The translations under genes were made by a program, and so were the position numbers. The notes under the pieces are model-generated. The model searched no databases. It had not been told where the DNA came from and saw only the letters and a program-made list of their open reading frames with translations. This document shows, piece after piece, positions 1 through 7,727 of a stretch of DNA of 64,000 nucleotides. This stretch comes from Hoylesella timonensis 4401737 = DSM 22865 = JCM 15640 (GTDB lineage: Bacteria; Bacteroidota; Bacteroidia; Bacteroidales; Bacteroidaceae), in the NCBI RefSeq assembly GCF_000455445.1, contig NZ_HG417094.1:12834-76833 (forward strand). The letters run 5' to 3'. Within the stretch, counting starts at the first letter, position 1. The number at the start of each line of letters is the position of its first letter.

Positions 1-42
1 ATGAGTGTACCGTGACATGCGATACATAAAAGAATATGAATA

Positions 43-74
43 TTTGGCACTATCTGATAAAATTCTTATCTTTG
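43..74 (+). promoter_or_regulatory. Bacteroidetes-type promoter for tRNA-Arg
   Basis: TTTG at 43-46 and TATCTTTG at 67-74 are separated by 20 bases, which fits the Bacteroidetes sigma-ABfr consensus TTTG-N19/21-TAnnTTTG. Transcription would begin near base 80, about 30 bases before the tRNA. Confidence 0.6.
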
Positions 75-109
75 CAACGCTTTCCAACTTAGAAAGCTGC
101 CACACAATT

Positions 110-181
110 GCTCCCATAGTTAAATGGATAGAACGTAGGTTTCCTAAACCTTTGATCCGAGTTCGATTCTCGGTGGGAGTA
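110..181 (+). tRNA. tRNA-Arg (anticodon CCT)
   Basis: A full cloverleaf can be folded by eye. The acceptor arm GCTCCCA (110-116) pairs with TGGGAGT (174-180), with one G-T pair at the first position. The anticodon stem carries the loop TTCCTAA, giving anticodon CCT (arginine, AGG codons). The T arm is CCGAG-TTCGATT-CTCGG, followed by discriminator A at 181. CCA is not encoded. A T-run (185-190) follows directly and probably ends transcription. Confidence 0.93.
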
Positions 182-529
182 CTGTTTTTTAGAAAAAGAA
201 GACAGTCAAAATTAGCTAAGTTGAAAAGAAACGAAATGCACACAAGTCGTCGATTGACAAATTTATGTTAAATTTCATTAGCTTAACAGTGATATCGTTT
301 CTTATTTCTTTTATTTATCCTATATTTGTACTAAACAAGAGGTATCCCAATGAGGGGACAACGCTTGCGTATCAATCACTAACGAAAAAACACAAGAGCA
401 TTACAATCATTGAATGTACGTGATATTACGCTTAGTGTATCATGTCATTGTTGAGCGAGAGCGTACCTTATTTAGACTATCTTTTGTTATTGTTTGGCAA
501 TTCAGTTTCACAAAGTAACCTTCAAAAAC
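182..529. other. Intergenic stretch between tRNA-Arg and the ADP-ribosylglycohydrolase-like gene
   Basis: Apart from the T-run after the tRNA, I see no gene or clear structured element here. A weak TATCTTTT at 478-485 could be a -7 box for the next gene but has no convincing TTTG partner. Confidence 0.5.
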
Positions 530-1327
530 ATGACAGGCGCAATCATAGGAGATATTGTAGGATCTCAATTCAGATTTAACACCACTGACGTAAAAGATAA
601 CGTCGAATTGTTTACTAATGAGTGTAGTTTTACAGATAATACGATTTGTGCAGTTGCAATTGCAGATGCAATTATGAACAATGGCTCTTATCAAGAAGCG
701 TTATTAGACTGGTGTCATCGTTATCCAAATCCACAAGGCGGATACAGCGACATGGTTAAACAATGGTTGAAAGACCCCACAACCTCTACAGTCAGTTCAT
801 TTGACAATAGTGCTGCCAAGCGCATTGGTGCTGTGGGTTGGTTGTTCAATGACTATCATCAGGTGGTATCAGAAAGCAAAAGATGTGCCGAGGTGAGTCA
901 TACTCATCCTGAAGCCATTAAGGGGGCGCAGTGCGTTGCCACTTTAATTTATTGGCTACGTACCTGTAGAATACGAAGAGAGGAAATAGAAAAAGCGGTG
1001 AAACATAATTTTGGGTATGAAATTCCAAGTCTTCGAGAGATATATGCCTCCATTCATCATGGACAGAATGATGCTGCGTGCCAGGAGATTGTACCTTGGT
1101 CTATTAGATGTTTTTTAGAAAGTGAGAATTTCGAAGATGCGCTACGGATAGCTATAAGTATAAGTGGAGATTCTGTTGCCGAAGCGGTTATATGTGGGAG
1201 TATAGCCGAAGCGTATTACCAAATACCTGATGAGTTGATAGAAAAGGCTTTTGGCTACCTAACAAAAGATATATTGCAAATCGTTGAGCAATATTATGAA
1301 TATTTGGGAAGCCATCTAAATAAATAG
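530..1327 (+). CDS. ADP-ribosylglycohydrolase-family protein, metal site degraded
   Basis: The 265-residue product matches the ADP-ribosylglycohydrolase (DraG/ARH) fold: MTGAIIGDIVGS at the N-terminus, a FTDNT motif at residues 34-38, NSAAKRIGAVGW in the middle and SGDSVAEAV...GSIAEAYYQIP near the C-terminus. Active members bind two Mg2+ through T-D-D-T near the N-terminus and G-G-D-S-D-T near the C-terminus. Here these read T-D-N-T (Asn37) and S-G-D-S-V-A (Val216, Ala217), so at least three metal ligands are replaced. The ATG at 530 is preferred over an upstream TTG at 494 because family homology starts there. It is a single gene, separated from its neighbours. It may have lost hydrolase activity and kept ligand binding; that is inferred. 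Confidence 0.85.
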   Translation: MTGAIIGDIVGSQFRFNTTDVKDNVELFTNECSFTDNTICAVAIADAIMNNGSYQEALLDWCHRYPNPQGGYSDMVKQWLKDPTTSTVSSFDNSAAKRIGAVGWLFNDYHQVVSESKRCAEVSHTHPEAIKGAQCVATLIYWLRTCRIRREEIEKAVKHNFGYEIPSLREIYASIHHGQNDAACQEIVPWSIRCFLESENFEDALRIAISISGDSVAEAVICGSIAEAYYQIPDELIEKAFGYLTKDILQIVEQYYEYLGSHLNK

Positions 1328-1340
1328 TCGTCTATTTTTT
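1322..1340 (+). terminator. Terminator overlapping the stop codon
   Basis: AAATAG (1322-1327) and CTATTT (1332-1337) form a short stem with loop TCGT, followed by T residues. The TAG stop codon of the preceding gene lies inside the 5' arm. The stem is short and AT-rich, so it is weak. Confidence 0.45.
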
Positions 1341-1476
1341 TAGAACAATGCCTCCCAAATACGTGCTTGTTTAATATATCGTTGTGAGAATGAAATGCTC
1401 TTCTCAAAATACAATTCTTACATTGAACGACAGTTCCTCGAAGAAAGGGACGAAGGAGGAGTTGAGAGATGAGCAA

Positions 1477-2868
1477 CTACAATCCTTGTAACTTCTCTTT
1501 TACACTTGCTAATTTCTTGTCTTGGTCACCCGTTAGCTCTAAATATTTCTGCAAATCTATGAGCATGTCTTTTGCCTCTTTCGTTTTTCCCATACCTACT
1601 AATTTATCAGCGATAGGTAGTGCTAAGTCTGCATCTCTATATGTAGCATAAAACAGTTTTAGCCATTCCGCAGCTTGTTCACGTTGATTGGCAGGGGGAA
1701 CTTTGTTGTCCCAATAATAATCCCACGAACTAAAAAGAGACCCAGCTACTAATTGAGAACTAACACCTGTCAGTAGTTGTAGAAATCCATAATTTTGCGT
1801 TTGTTCCTTTTTCTCTTGTTCGCTCACATTGGGGTCATTCATAAAATCTGAATACGACTTTGCCTTTTCTGTGGAACGTTTCAACAAGGTGTCTGAGGGA
1901 GCTTGTTGCTGCAACTCTTTAATGAAAGCAGCATAATGGGATTTGAATTCTTCACGATAATTGTTTTTCCTGAAGAACGTTAGCTGAATAATCTCTTTCT
2001 TCATGTAGCCAAGTCCACCACCTAAAGAAGCCAGCATGCCATTGTTCTGATTAGAAGGTTCTAACTCATCAAGTTTCACCTTAAATTCATACAATTCATT
2101 AAAATCTTTTTTATGATTATTATCAATGGCTTCATTTAAGAAATTGCTTAAAATACTCATCACCGTCTTGTCGAATCGCAGGAAATCTTTTCGATTCGCC
2201 GATTCTTTCTTGGATGCGAGGACTTTCAACAACTTCTGCATGACCTCATTTTCATAAGTGTTGGTCTCAAGTAATAGTTTAGAAATATTGACATCGGTGA
2301 GTTCGTCATCAGAGAGTAATAATATCAATTCGTTCAAAGGTCGTTCGCCCTTGTAGCCAAACGCCATTCGTTTACTGCAATATTGTTTCAGAAAATCCTT
2401 TCCTCGTTCCCCCTTTTGGTATTGTGCTTCCATTTTTTCTAAGTCGGGCAACAAGGTTCCATTTTCTATCGCTTTCTGTCCTTGCTTGAGTATCTGCTTT
2501 ACATTTTGGTAAGCCGAAAAAGAGTGTACAGGCTTTCCATCTGGTAGAAGGAACAAACAGGTGGGATAAGCTTTTACTCCATAACGTTTAGCAATTTCTA
2601 CACCTTCTCCTTTTTCTGCATCAATCTGATAATTTATAAAGTGAGTGTTGAAATAATCGCCCACTTCTTTTTGAGTAAAGGTCTCTCTTGCCATCTTTTT
2701 ACAGGGACCGCACCAGGAGGTGTACACATCCATAAAAATGGGCTTATTCTCCATTTTGGCTTTTTCTACCAACTGCTTCCACGTCCCTGTGAAGAACACA
2801 ATACCCTGTGCTTTTACATTTTGAGTACATAAAGCAAGCAGAGTACAAATGGTTATTAAATATTTCAT
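1477..2868 (-). CDS. Secreted thioredoxin-fold protein with C-terminal helical domain
   Basis: The start is set at ATG 2868, which overlaps the previous gene's stop as ATGA. This gives 463 residues with a signal peptide (MKYLITICTLLALC...KAQ). A thioredoxin domain follows, with W-C-G-P-C at 52-56 and the cis-Pro loop AYPTC. About 300 residues of mostly helical, repeat-like sequence fill the C-terminus. The N-terminal domain closely resembles that of the protein at 3964-5202 (shared KEVGDYFN and EKGEG), so the two are paralogues. It is the last gene of the SusC/SusD operon. Its role is probably periplasmic thiol-disulfide exchange on a partner or cargo of the transporter, which is inferred. 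Both active-site cysteines are present. Confidence 0.85.
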   Translation of the reverse strand: MKYLITICTLLALCTQNVKAQGIVFFTGTWKQLVEKAKMENKPIFMDVYTSWCGPCKKMARETFTQKEVGDYFNTHFINYQIDAEKGEGVEIAKRYGVKAYPTCLFLLPDGKPVHSFSAYQNVKQILKQGQKAIENGTLLPDLEKMEAQYQKGERGKDFLKQYCSKRMAFGYKGERPLNELILLLSDDELTDVNISKLLLETNTYENEVMQKLLKVLASKKESANRKDFLRFDKTVMSILSNFLNEAIDNNHKKDFNELYEFKVKLDELEPSNQNNGMLASLGGGLGYMKKEIIQLTFFRKNNYREEFKSHYAAFIKELQQQAPSDTLLKRSTEKAKSYSDFMNDPNVSEQEKKEQTQNYGFLQLLTGVSSQLVAGSLFSSWDYYWDNKVPPANQREQAAEWLKLFYATYRDADLALPIADKLVGMGKTKEAKDMLIDLQKYLELTGDQDKKLASVKEKLQGL

Positions 2869-3959
2869 TTGTCGCATAATTTAGATACTTCAATTTTTAA
2901 CTTCTCTCCTCTAAGATCATTGGAAACGATAACACCATTTTCATCCAGTAAGAACATCGCTGGAACGCCTGAAACATTATAAAGCTGAGCCACAGGACAC
3001 TTCCATCCTTGTAGTGATGAAAGTTGCAACCATGGTAAATTATATTTCTTGATGGCTGTTGTCCAATTTTCTTTTTTTTGATCGAGGGATACTGATACAA
3101 TCTCAAATCCTTTTGAATGGTATTCAGCATAAACCGCTTTTACATTTGGAAACTCTCTTATGCACGGTGCACACCATGACGCCCAAAAGTCGATAAGTAC
3201 ACATTTACCTTTGATTGATGACAGAGAAACAGACTTACCTTCTGGTGTTTGTAATGTAAAGTCTGGAGCCTTAACATCTACCCCTACTGCTTTCATCTTC
3301 GCTAATGTTTCTTGTAAGTCAGTTCCAATCGAAGAGTTTTTAACCCGATTACTCAACTGGTTATATAACTTCTGCACTTCAGAATATGTCCTATCTTTAC
3401 TCAAATACTTATTGATAATAACCCCAGCCACATAACTATCAGGGCACTGCGTGGCAATGCTATCAAAAACCGATAATTTTTCTTTGTGAGTCGTTATAAA
3501 TAATTGTTGCAGCGTGTCTTTTTGCTGTTCAGTAATCTCTTTCCCAGCCATGGATAAAGCAAGCATAGACATCATCTCCATAGAGAGCGCATTATTCATC
3601 TTATCGAGCAATTTCTGATCTTTCGAACCCTTTATGGTTATGTCAGGGCGCATTATCGTTTTGCCTTTGATGTCTATGGGCGTTTCAACATAAGTCACTT
3701 GGGTAGGAAATTCATCGAGCATAAAAACCTTATTGGTTCTTCCTACTTTAAGGTAGGCGGGACCAACCAATGTTAATTTATTGGACATGTTAAACTTCCC
3801 ATTAGAAACAATAGTAGAATCAATAGGTTGTTTCTTTTCGTTAGACAAAAGTACCTTTAGACCGTCATGTCCCACAGCCGTACCTTGAATGTTGTATTGA
3901 TTTTGTGATGTTGCTGTTAAGCTTACCAGCAACAATAACGCCATTAGAATTTGTTTCAT
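2865..3959 (-). CDS. TlpA/ResA-type thiol-disulfide oxidoreductase with N-terminal DUF4369-like domain
   Basis: The start at ATG 3959 lies 4 bases after the previous stop; an upstream in-frame ATG at 4007 would overlap the neighbour. The product is 364 residues: a signal peptide (MKQILMALLLLVSLTA), a beta-rich region (about 20-110) resembling DUF4369, a helical linker, then an AhpC/TSA-thioredoxin domain with A-S-W-C-A-P-C (cysteines at 263 and 266) and cis-Pro in SGVPAMFLL. Proteins of this architecture are common periplasmic reductases in Bacteroidetes, related to ResA/TlpA. It sits between the two paralogous thioredoxin-fold genes, so three redox proteins are made together from one transcript. 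Confidence 0.88.
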   Translation of the reverse strand: MKQILMALLLLVSLTATSQNQYNIQGTAVGHDGLKVLLSNEKKQPIDSTIVSNGKFNMSNKLTLVGPAYLKVGRTNKVFMLDEFPTQVTYVETPIDIKGKTIMRPDITIKGSKDQKLLDKMNNALSMEMMSMLALSMAGKEITEQQKDTLQQLFITTHKEKLSVFDSIATQCPDSYVAGVIINKYLSKDRTYSEVQKLYNQLSNRVKNSSIGTDLQETLAKMKAVGVDVKAPDFTLQTPEGKSVSLSSIKGKCVLIDFWASWCAPCIREFPNVKAVYAEYHSKGFEIVSVSLDQKKENWTTAIKKYNLPWLQLSSLQGWKCPVAQLYNVSGVPAMFLLDENGVIVSNDLRGEKLKIEVSKLCDK

Positions 3960-3963
3960 TTCG

Positions 3964-5202
3964 TTATTTCTTAAAATATTGTTCAACAGATTTACGAGCC
4001 TTTTCATTCTCTTGATTAAACTTCTCCATCTGTTGGCGAGCTAATGATTTCTTTCCAAGCTTCTGATTGATGTTCGCCATTGTTTCATACATCGTAAATG
4101 CGTAGTTCTGCTTTGACGAACTGTTTACAAAAGAGTCAAGCGTCTGTAGAAATTCTTTCAACATACTCTTATCATTCACCACCGTAACCAAATATCGGAT
4201 ATATTTATCCATATTGAGTGGATTATAATAATTTAATTTCATTCGATGCGCTAACTTGATAACTTTCCAAGCCTCGTTATATTGCTTATTCAACAAAAGT
4301 TTATGAACATAAAAGCGTATTTTGTAATCGTTAACACATGCCAGTTGGGCTTGCTCCATGAGTGCTATCATTTTTTGAGCTTGAACCGTATCAGTATTCA
4401 ATGGCAAATAAGATTTTTGCGCTTCATCATATTTTAATTGAAACAATCTGCGCAATTCATAAGTACAAGCATTTGATATCTGCTGATTTATCTTAAAGCG
4501 ATCTCGATTTAAGGCGTATCCGTAACGTGCAGCATTCCTTACTAAATAGGCAAATGTTGGAGAGTTTACGTCGGTGATGTACCTTCCAAAAGCATTCCAC
4601 ACCTTATCCTTGTCCAACTCTTTAGGGTCATTTTTGCCTAAATATTCTTCTGCAATAATTCTGGCACTATCTTTTAAGAAGGCATTATTCAGACTCGCTA
4701 CGTATTCACACAAGAAATCAAGCTGACGATTACCTGCATGATATTCTTTACTCAGTGTGAAAAGGTCGCGACCTTCCAATGCTCGTTTGGCTCCTGCAAT
4801 GAGCTGAGCAGCATCTTTATATCCTGCCATTTGCTGAACTACTTCTCCTTTCTTATTGATAAAGAGAAGTGTAGGGTAGCCAACGATATTCTTCTTGTAA
4901 CGATCGTGAAGCATTTTACCTTCGCCTTTTTCCATATCGTACTTCACATTGATAAAATGCTGATTAAAATAATCACCTACTTCTTTCAGTGGAAATATAT
5001 CACGTGCTAATAATTTACATGGACCACACCAAGTGGTGTAACAATCCATAAAAATAATCTGCTCTTTTTCTTGAGCCAACTTTAGCATATCGCTCCATGT
5101 CGGATTGTCATGAAAAACAATGCCTTCAGCTGATTGTGCAGCAGAAAACGAACTGTATAACAACAAACAAGACAGGACGACTAAAAATTTTTGTTTCAAC
5201 AT
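3964..5202 (-). CDS. Secreted thioredoxin-fold protein with C-terminal helical domain (paralogue)
   Basis: This 412-residue protein has a signal peptide (MLKQKFLVVLSCLLLYSSFSAAQ) and a thioredoxin domain with W-C-G-P-C at 58-62 and the cis-Pro motif GYPTLLF. A helical C-terminal half of about 250 residues looks like TPR-type repeats, although I cannot define individual repeats. It is paralogous to the protein at 1477-2868 over the first 130 residues. Only 3 bases separate its start from the stop of the lipoprotein gene upstream, so it belongs to the same operon. The function is inferred as periplasmic thiol-disulfide exchange. Confidence 0.87.
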   Translation of the reverse strand: MLKQKFLVVLSCLLLYSSFSAAQSAEGIVFHDNPTWSDMLKLAQEKEQIIFMDCYTTWCGPCKLLARDIFPLKEVGDYFNQHFINVKYDMEKGEGKMLHDRYKKNIVGYPTLLFINKKGEVVQQMAGYKDAAQLIAGAKRALEGRDLFTLSKEYHAGNRQLDFLCEYVASLNNAFLKDSARIIAEEYLGKNDPKELDKDKVWNAFGRYITDVNSPTFAYLVRNAARYGYALNRDRFKINQQISNACTYELRRLFQLKYDEAQKSYLPLNTDTVQAQKMIALMEQAQLACVNDYKIRFYVHKLLLNKQYNEAWKVIKLAHRMKLNYYNPLNMDKYIRYLVTVVNDKSMLKEFLQTLDSFVNSSSKQNYAFTMYETMANINQKLGKKSLARQQMEKFNQENEKARKSVEQYFKK

Positions 5203-5205
5203 GTT

Positions 5206-6165
5206 TTATTTCTCTTTATAATCAAAATCAGACAACTTCACTTGATCGTCTGGGAAGTGAGCATTCTGTTCGGCTATCAAGTCTCGTTTCTGAACCTCTT
5301 TGAAGAACTTAATAAACAGAACGCTACGCTTTGCCAATCGCCAATAATACGATGTGTGCTGACGAATATAGCTACCTTTGTTTTTGGTAATGAAGGTAAG
5401 AAAATCTGTATAATCTTGTGCTTCGGTAGGTTGGAACACCCCAGTGCTTCCATATCCTTTTACATAGCCACAGACATTCGCACTGTGTTGAGCATTCTTC
5501 CAGTCAGGTTTTTTCTTCATTTCATTTGCTATTGACTTATCAACGGGCCATGTTACTAATCTAAATTTACACTCTACGCGAGAACTCAAAAACTTTTCAG
5601 GTTTAGCAGGTAAATTATCGTAGAAATATGTACCAAAAATATTACCTAATTCCTTTTCGTATTGAGATTTAAAAAAAGGCTTTCCTTTTTTTCTTTCACA
5701 ACCGATGATAAAAGCTTCTTGACCATTGCTGGTGGCTGCAATTAAATCTGATTCTGCATTTGACGTCTTATGAAGTTCTTTTACCAAAAACATTTTATAG
5801 GGAAGATTCTCTTTTAAGAAATCCTCATCGTAAAGTTTTAGAAAGCCTTCTTCTATATAAGAAACTAATTGATGTAGGTTTTCAACATCCTCGGCGTTGT
5901 TGAGATCAAATTTGGAATAACTGTTACGAAACTTTCCTGCCCAAAGCCAAGTAATATCGGCATCAGAAAAATCGTAAAGAACAGCCATACCAAACTTCTT
6001 GTGCCATTGGTTGATCATGGAATCAGCTTGCGATTTACCTGCATTGGCTTTCAACTGCGCTGCATATTCGGGAGTAGTATCAACAGCTGGAACGATGTCT
6101 TCCTCGGAACAAGCGGCAAATACGCCAACAAGTACTATCCATCCAATATATACTAATTTCTTCAT
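5206..6165 (-). CDS. Lipoprotein related to SusD-linked zinc metallopeptidases, HExxH lost
   Basis: The 319-residue protein starts with a lipoprotein signal (VFAAC, Cys19). Its layout resembles the putative zinc-binding metallopeptidase lipoproteins (Mx1 type) that lie next to SusD genes in many Bacteroidetes. In those proteins an HExxH helix is followed by a downstream Y-x-x-Y/E-D-F segment. Here the helix reads K-E-L-G-N at 171-175, so both zinc-binding histidines are absent while the glutamate remains; the later part reads GYVKGYGSTGVF...DYTDFLTF. It lies 18 bases downstream of the SusD stop and just before the thioredoxin genes. It is probably a surface lipoprotein that binds rather than cuts substrate. 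The family assignment is from memory of motif order, so moderate. Confidence 0.62.
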   Translation of the reverse strand: MKKLVYIGWIVLVGVFAACSEEDIVPAVDTTPEYAAQLKANAGKSQADSMINQWHKKFGMAVLYDFSDADITWLWAGKFRNSYSKFDLNNAEDVENLHQLVSYIEEGFLKLYDEDFLKENLPYKMFLVKELHKTSNAESDLIAATSNGQEAFIIGCERKKGKPFFKSQYEKELGNIFGTYFYDNLPAKPEKFLSSRVECKFRLVTWPVDKSIANEMKKKPDWKNAQHSANVCGYVKGYGSTGVFQPTEAQDYTDFLTFITKNKGSYIRQHTSYYWRLAKRSVLFIKFFKEVQKRDLIAEQNAHFPDDQVKLSDFDYKEK

Positions 6166-6183
6166 TGCTCTTTGTTTTTAAGT

Positions 6184-7716
6184 TTATTGTGCTTGAATCA
6201 CTCTTCTGTTGGTTCGCTCAACTGCGCTATTATAGTTGAGCTCGCTATAAGGCAATTCTAACGTATAATTTTTATCACCACTCTTAAGAATGTAAGTCTC
6301 AGGGGTTGCATTTTTAGCTGCATAGAAGATATGTTCTATTTGTGGCATTCCATAGCGGCGAAGGTCAGTCCAACGATGTGTCTCTTCAAAGCATAGTTCA
6401 CGGCGTCGTTCAACACGAACAGCTTGTAGTAGTCCCTCTTTCGATGAGAACTCTTCCACTGTAAGCGGTTGATAGGCATCTGACGTGAAACGTTTCTTGC
6501 GCAAAAGGTTCAGTAGATTTATCGCTTCTGCCGAATTTCCCTTATGAACATAAGCCTCAGCCATATTCAACAAAGCCTCCGAAGTGCGAAAAGCTTGTGA
6601 ATAACTCTCAAACGAATTATGCTTATAGGGCAAGTGTCGATAATCCTCATATACCGTATATTTCTTTTTGCTGTCATCATACTCGGTATCATTTTGACAG
6701 AAAAAAGCATAAATGCGATTGTCACCAACGGCATAGCTGTTGATTAAGTCGTCTTTCTTCGTTTGTGAGGGAGCATAACCAGCACCAGTGATTAGTTTCA
6801 AGTTGTCCATATAATCGTTGGTTGTAACTATTCTACCACCGAACAAAAATACTGCTTCTGGATTTTTAGAAGAAATAAAACTAAACTTTTTTCTTACCAA
6901 TTCTTCTTTAGATAGGGACGAAAGATCATACAAGTTGAAATCATCATCAGCCAACTTAGCTCCATAGGTTATCACATCGTCCCAATTTTCCATAAATAAG
7001 GCAACGCGACATCTCAGTAGAGAAACAGCTTTTTGATTCATTAGATACAGATTATTTGTTTTCTTCGCCTTGTCAAAGAGTTGTTGAGCTTGTTCCAAGT
7101 CACTATTTATTTGTTGGTAAACAGCTGCAACAGAAGCTCTCTTAGGCGTATCACGCACCATTTCACTCTTCAAACGCAGGATCACACCCATGTCTTTATC
7201 GGCAGTTGTCTTGTTATATGGCGTACCGTACCAGTTTACCAAGTAAAAATAATTCATGGCGCGAAGCGCATAAGCCTGTGCTATGCACGAATAGATAGAA
7301 GCATTGTCGCCAATCATTGAACCTTCATTTTCTATAATGGTGTTACATGCCATAATATTTTTGTAACGATTCTGATAAGGTTTGGCATAATTTGCATCGT
7401 AAAATTCTATATCCTGTGCCCAAGTAAAAGCTCCCTTTCCTACTGGTAGGAAAACGTTGTCATCGGCTTCGGCTTGCGTGCTATTCGCATTGGCAGAAGC
7501 GGAAACCTCCACATCGTCTGTTAACAAATCCATCCACATAACATCGTTAGTAAAAGAGTTAGGATAGCCATCACCCACTAACAAGGAATGAAACTCCTCT
7601 ACTTTCTGAGGAATGAGCAAATCTTCTGACGTTTCTTTTAGATAGTCGTCACATGAGGTCGCTCCAACTATCATACCTAAAGCAACGATATAAATATAAA
7701 GATGATATTTTTTCAT
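6184..7716 (-). CDS. SusD/RagB-family nutrient-binding lipoprotein
   Basis: The product is about 510 residues, with a lipoprotein signal (VGATSC) followed by DDYLKE, typical of the mature N-terminus of SusD proteins. Late motifs fit RagB/SusD, for example RTSEALLNMAEAYV and VRVERRRELCFEETHRWTDL. It begins just after the SusC stop (alternative start ATG 7725, 9 bases upstream). SusD proteins cap the SusC barrel at the cell surface and deliver glycans or peptides. The partner genes are thioredoxin-like and peptidase-like rather than glycoside hydrolases, which suggests a peptide or protein cargo; this is inferred. Confidence 0.93.
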   Translation of the reverse strand: MKKYHLYIYIVALGMIVGATSCDDYLKETSEDLLIPQKVEEFHSLLVGDGYPNSFTNDVMWMDLLTDDVEVSASANANSTQAEADDNVFLPVGKGAFTWAQDIEFYDANYAKPYQNRYKNIMACNTIIENEGSMIGDNASIYSCIAQAYALRAMNYFYLVNWYGTPYNKTTADKDMGVILRLKSEMVRDTPKRASVAAVYQQINSDLEQAQQLFDKAKKTNNLYLMNQKAVSLLRCRVALFMENWDDVITYGAKLADDDFNLYDLSSLSKEELVRKKFSFISSKNPEAVFLFGGRIVTTNDYMDNLKLITGAGYAPSQTKKDDLINSYAVGDNRIYAFFCQNDTEYDDSKKKYTVYEDYRHLPYKHNSFESYSQAFRTSEALLNMAEAYVHKGNSAEAINLLNLLRKKRFTSDAYQPLTVEEFSSKEGLLQAVRVERRRELCFEETHRWTDLRRYGMPQIEHIFYAAKNATPETYILKSGDKNYTLELPYSELNYNSAVERTNRRVIQAQ

Positions 7717-7727
7717 GATTCTCAAGT

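Noticed and set aside
5-271. 88-codon frame at the start of the window
   Set aside because: It runs through tRNA-Arg and its promoter.
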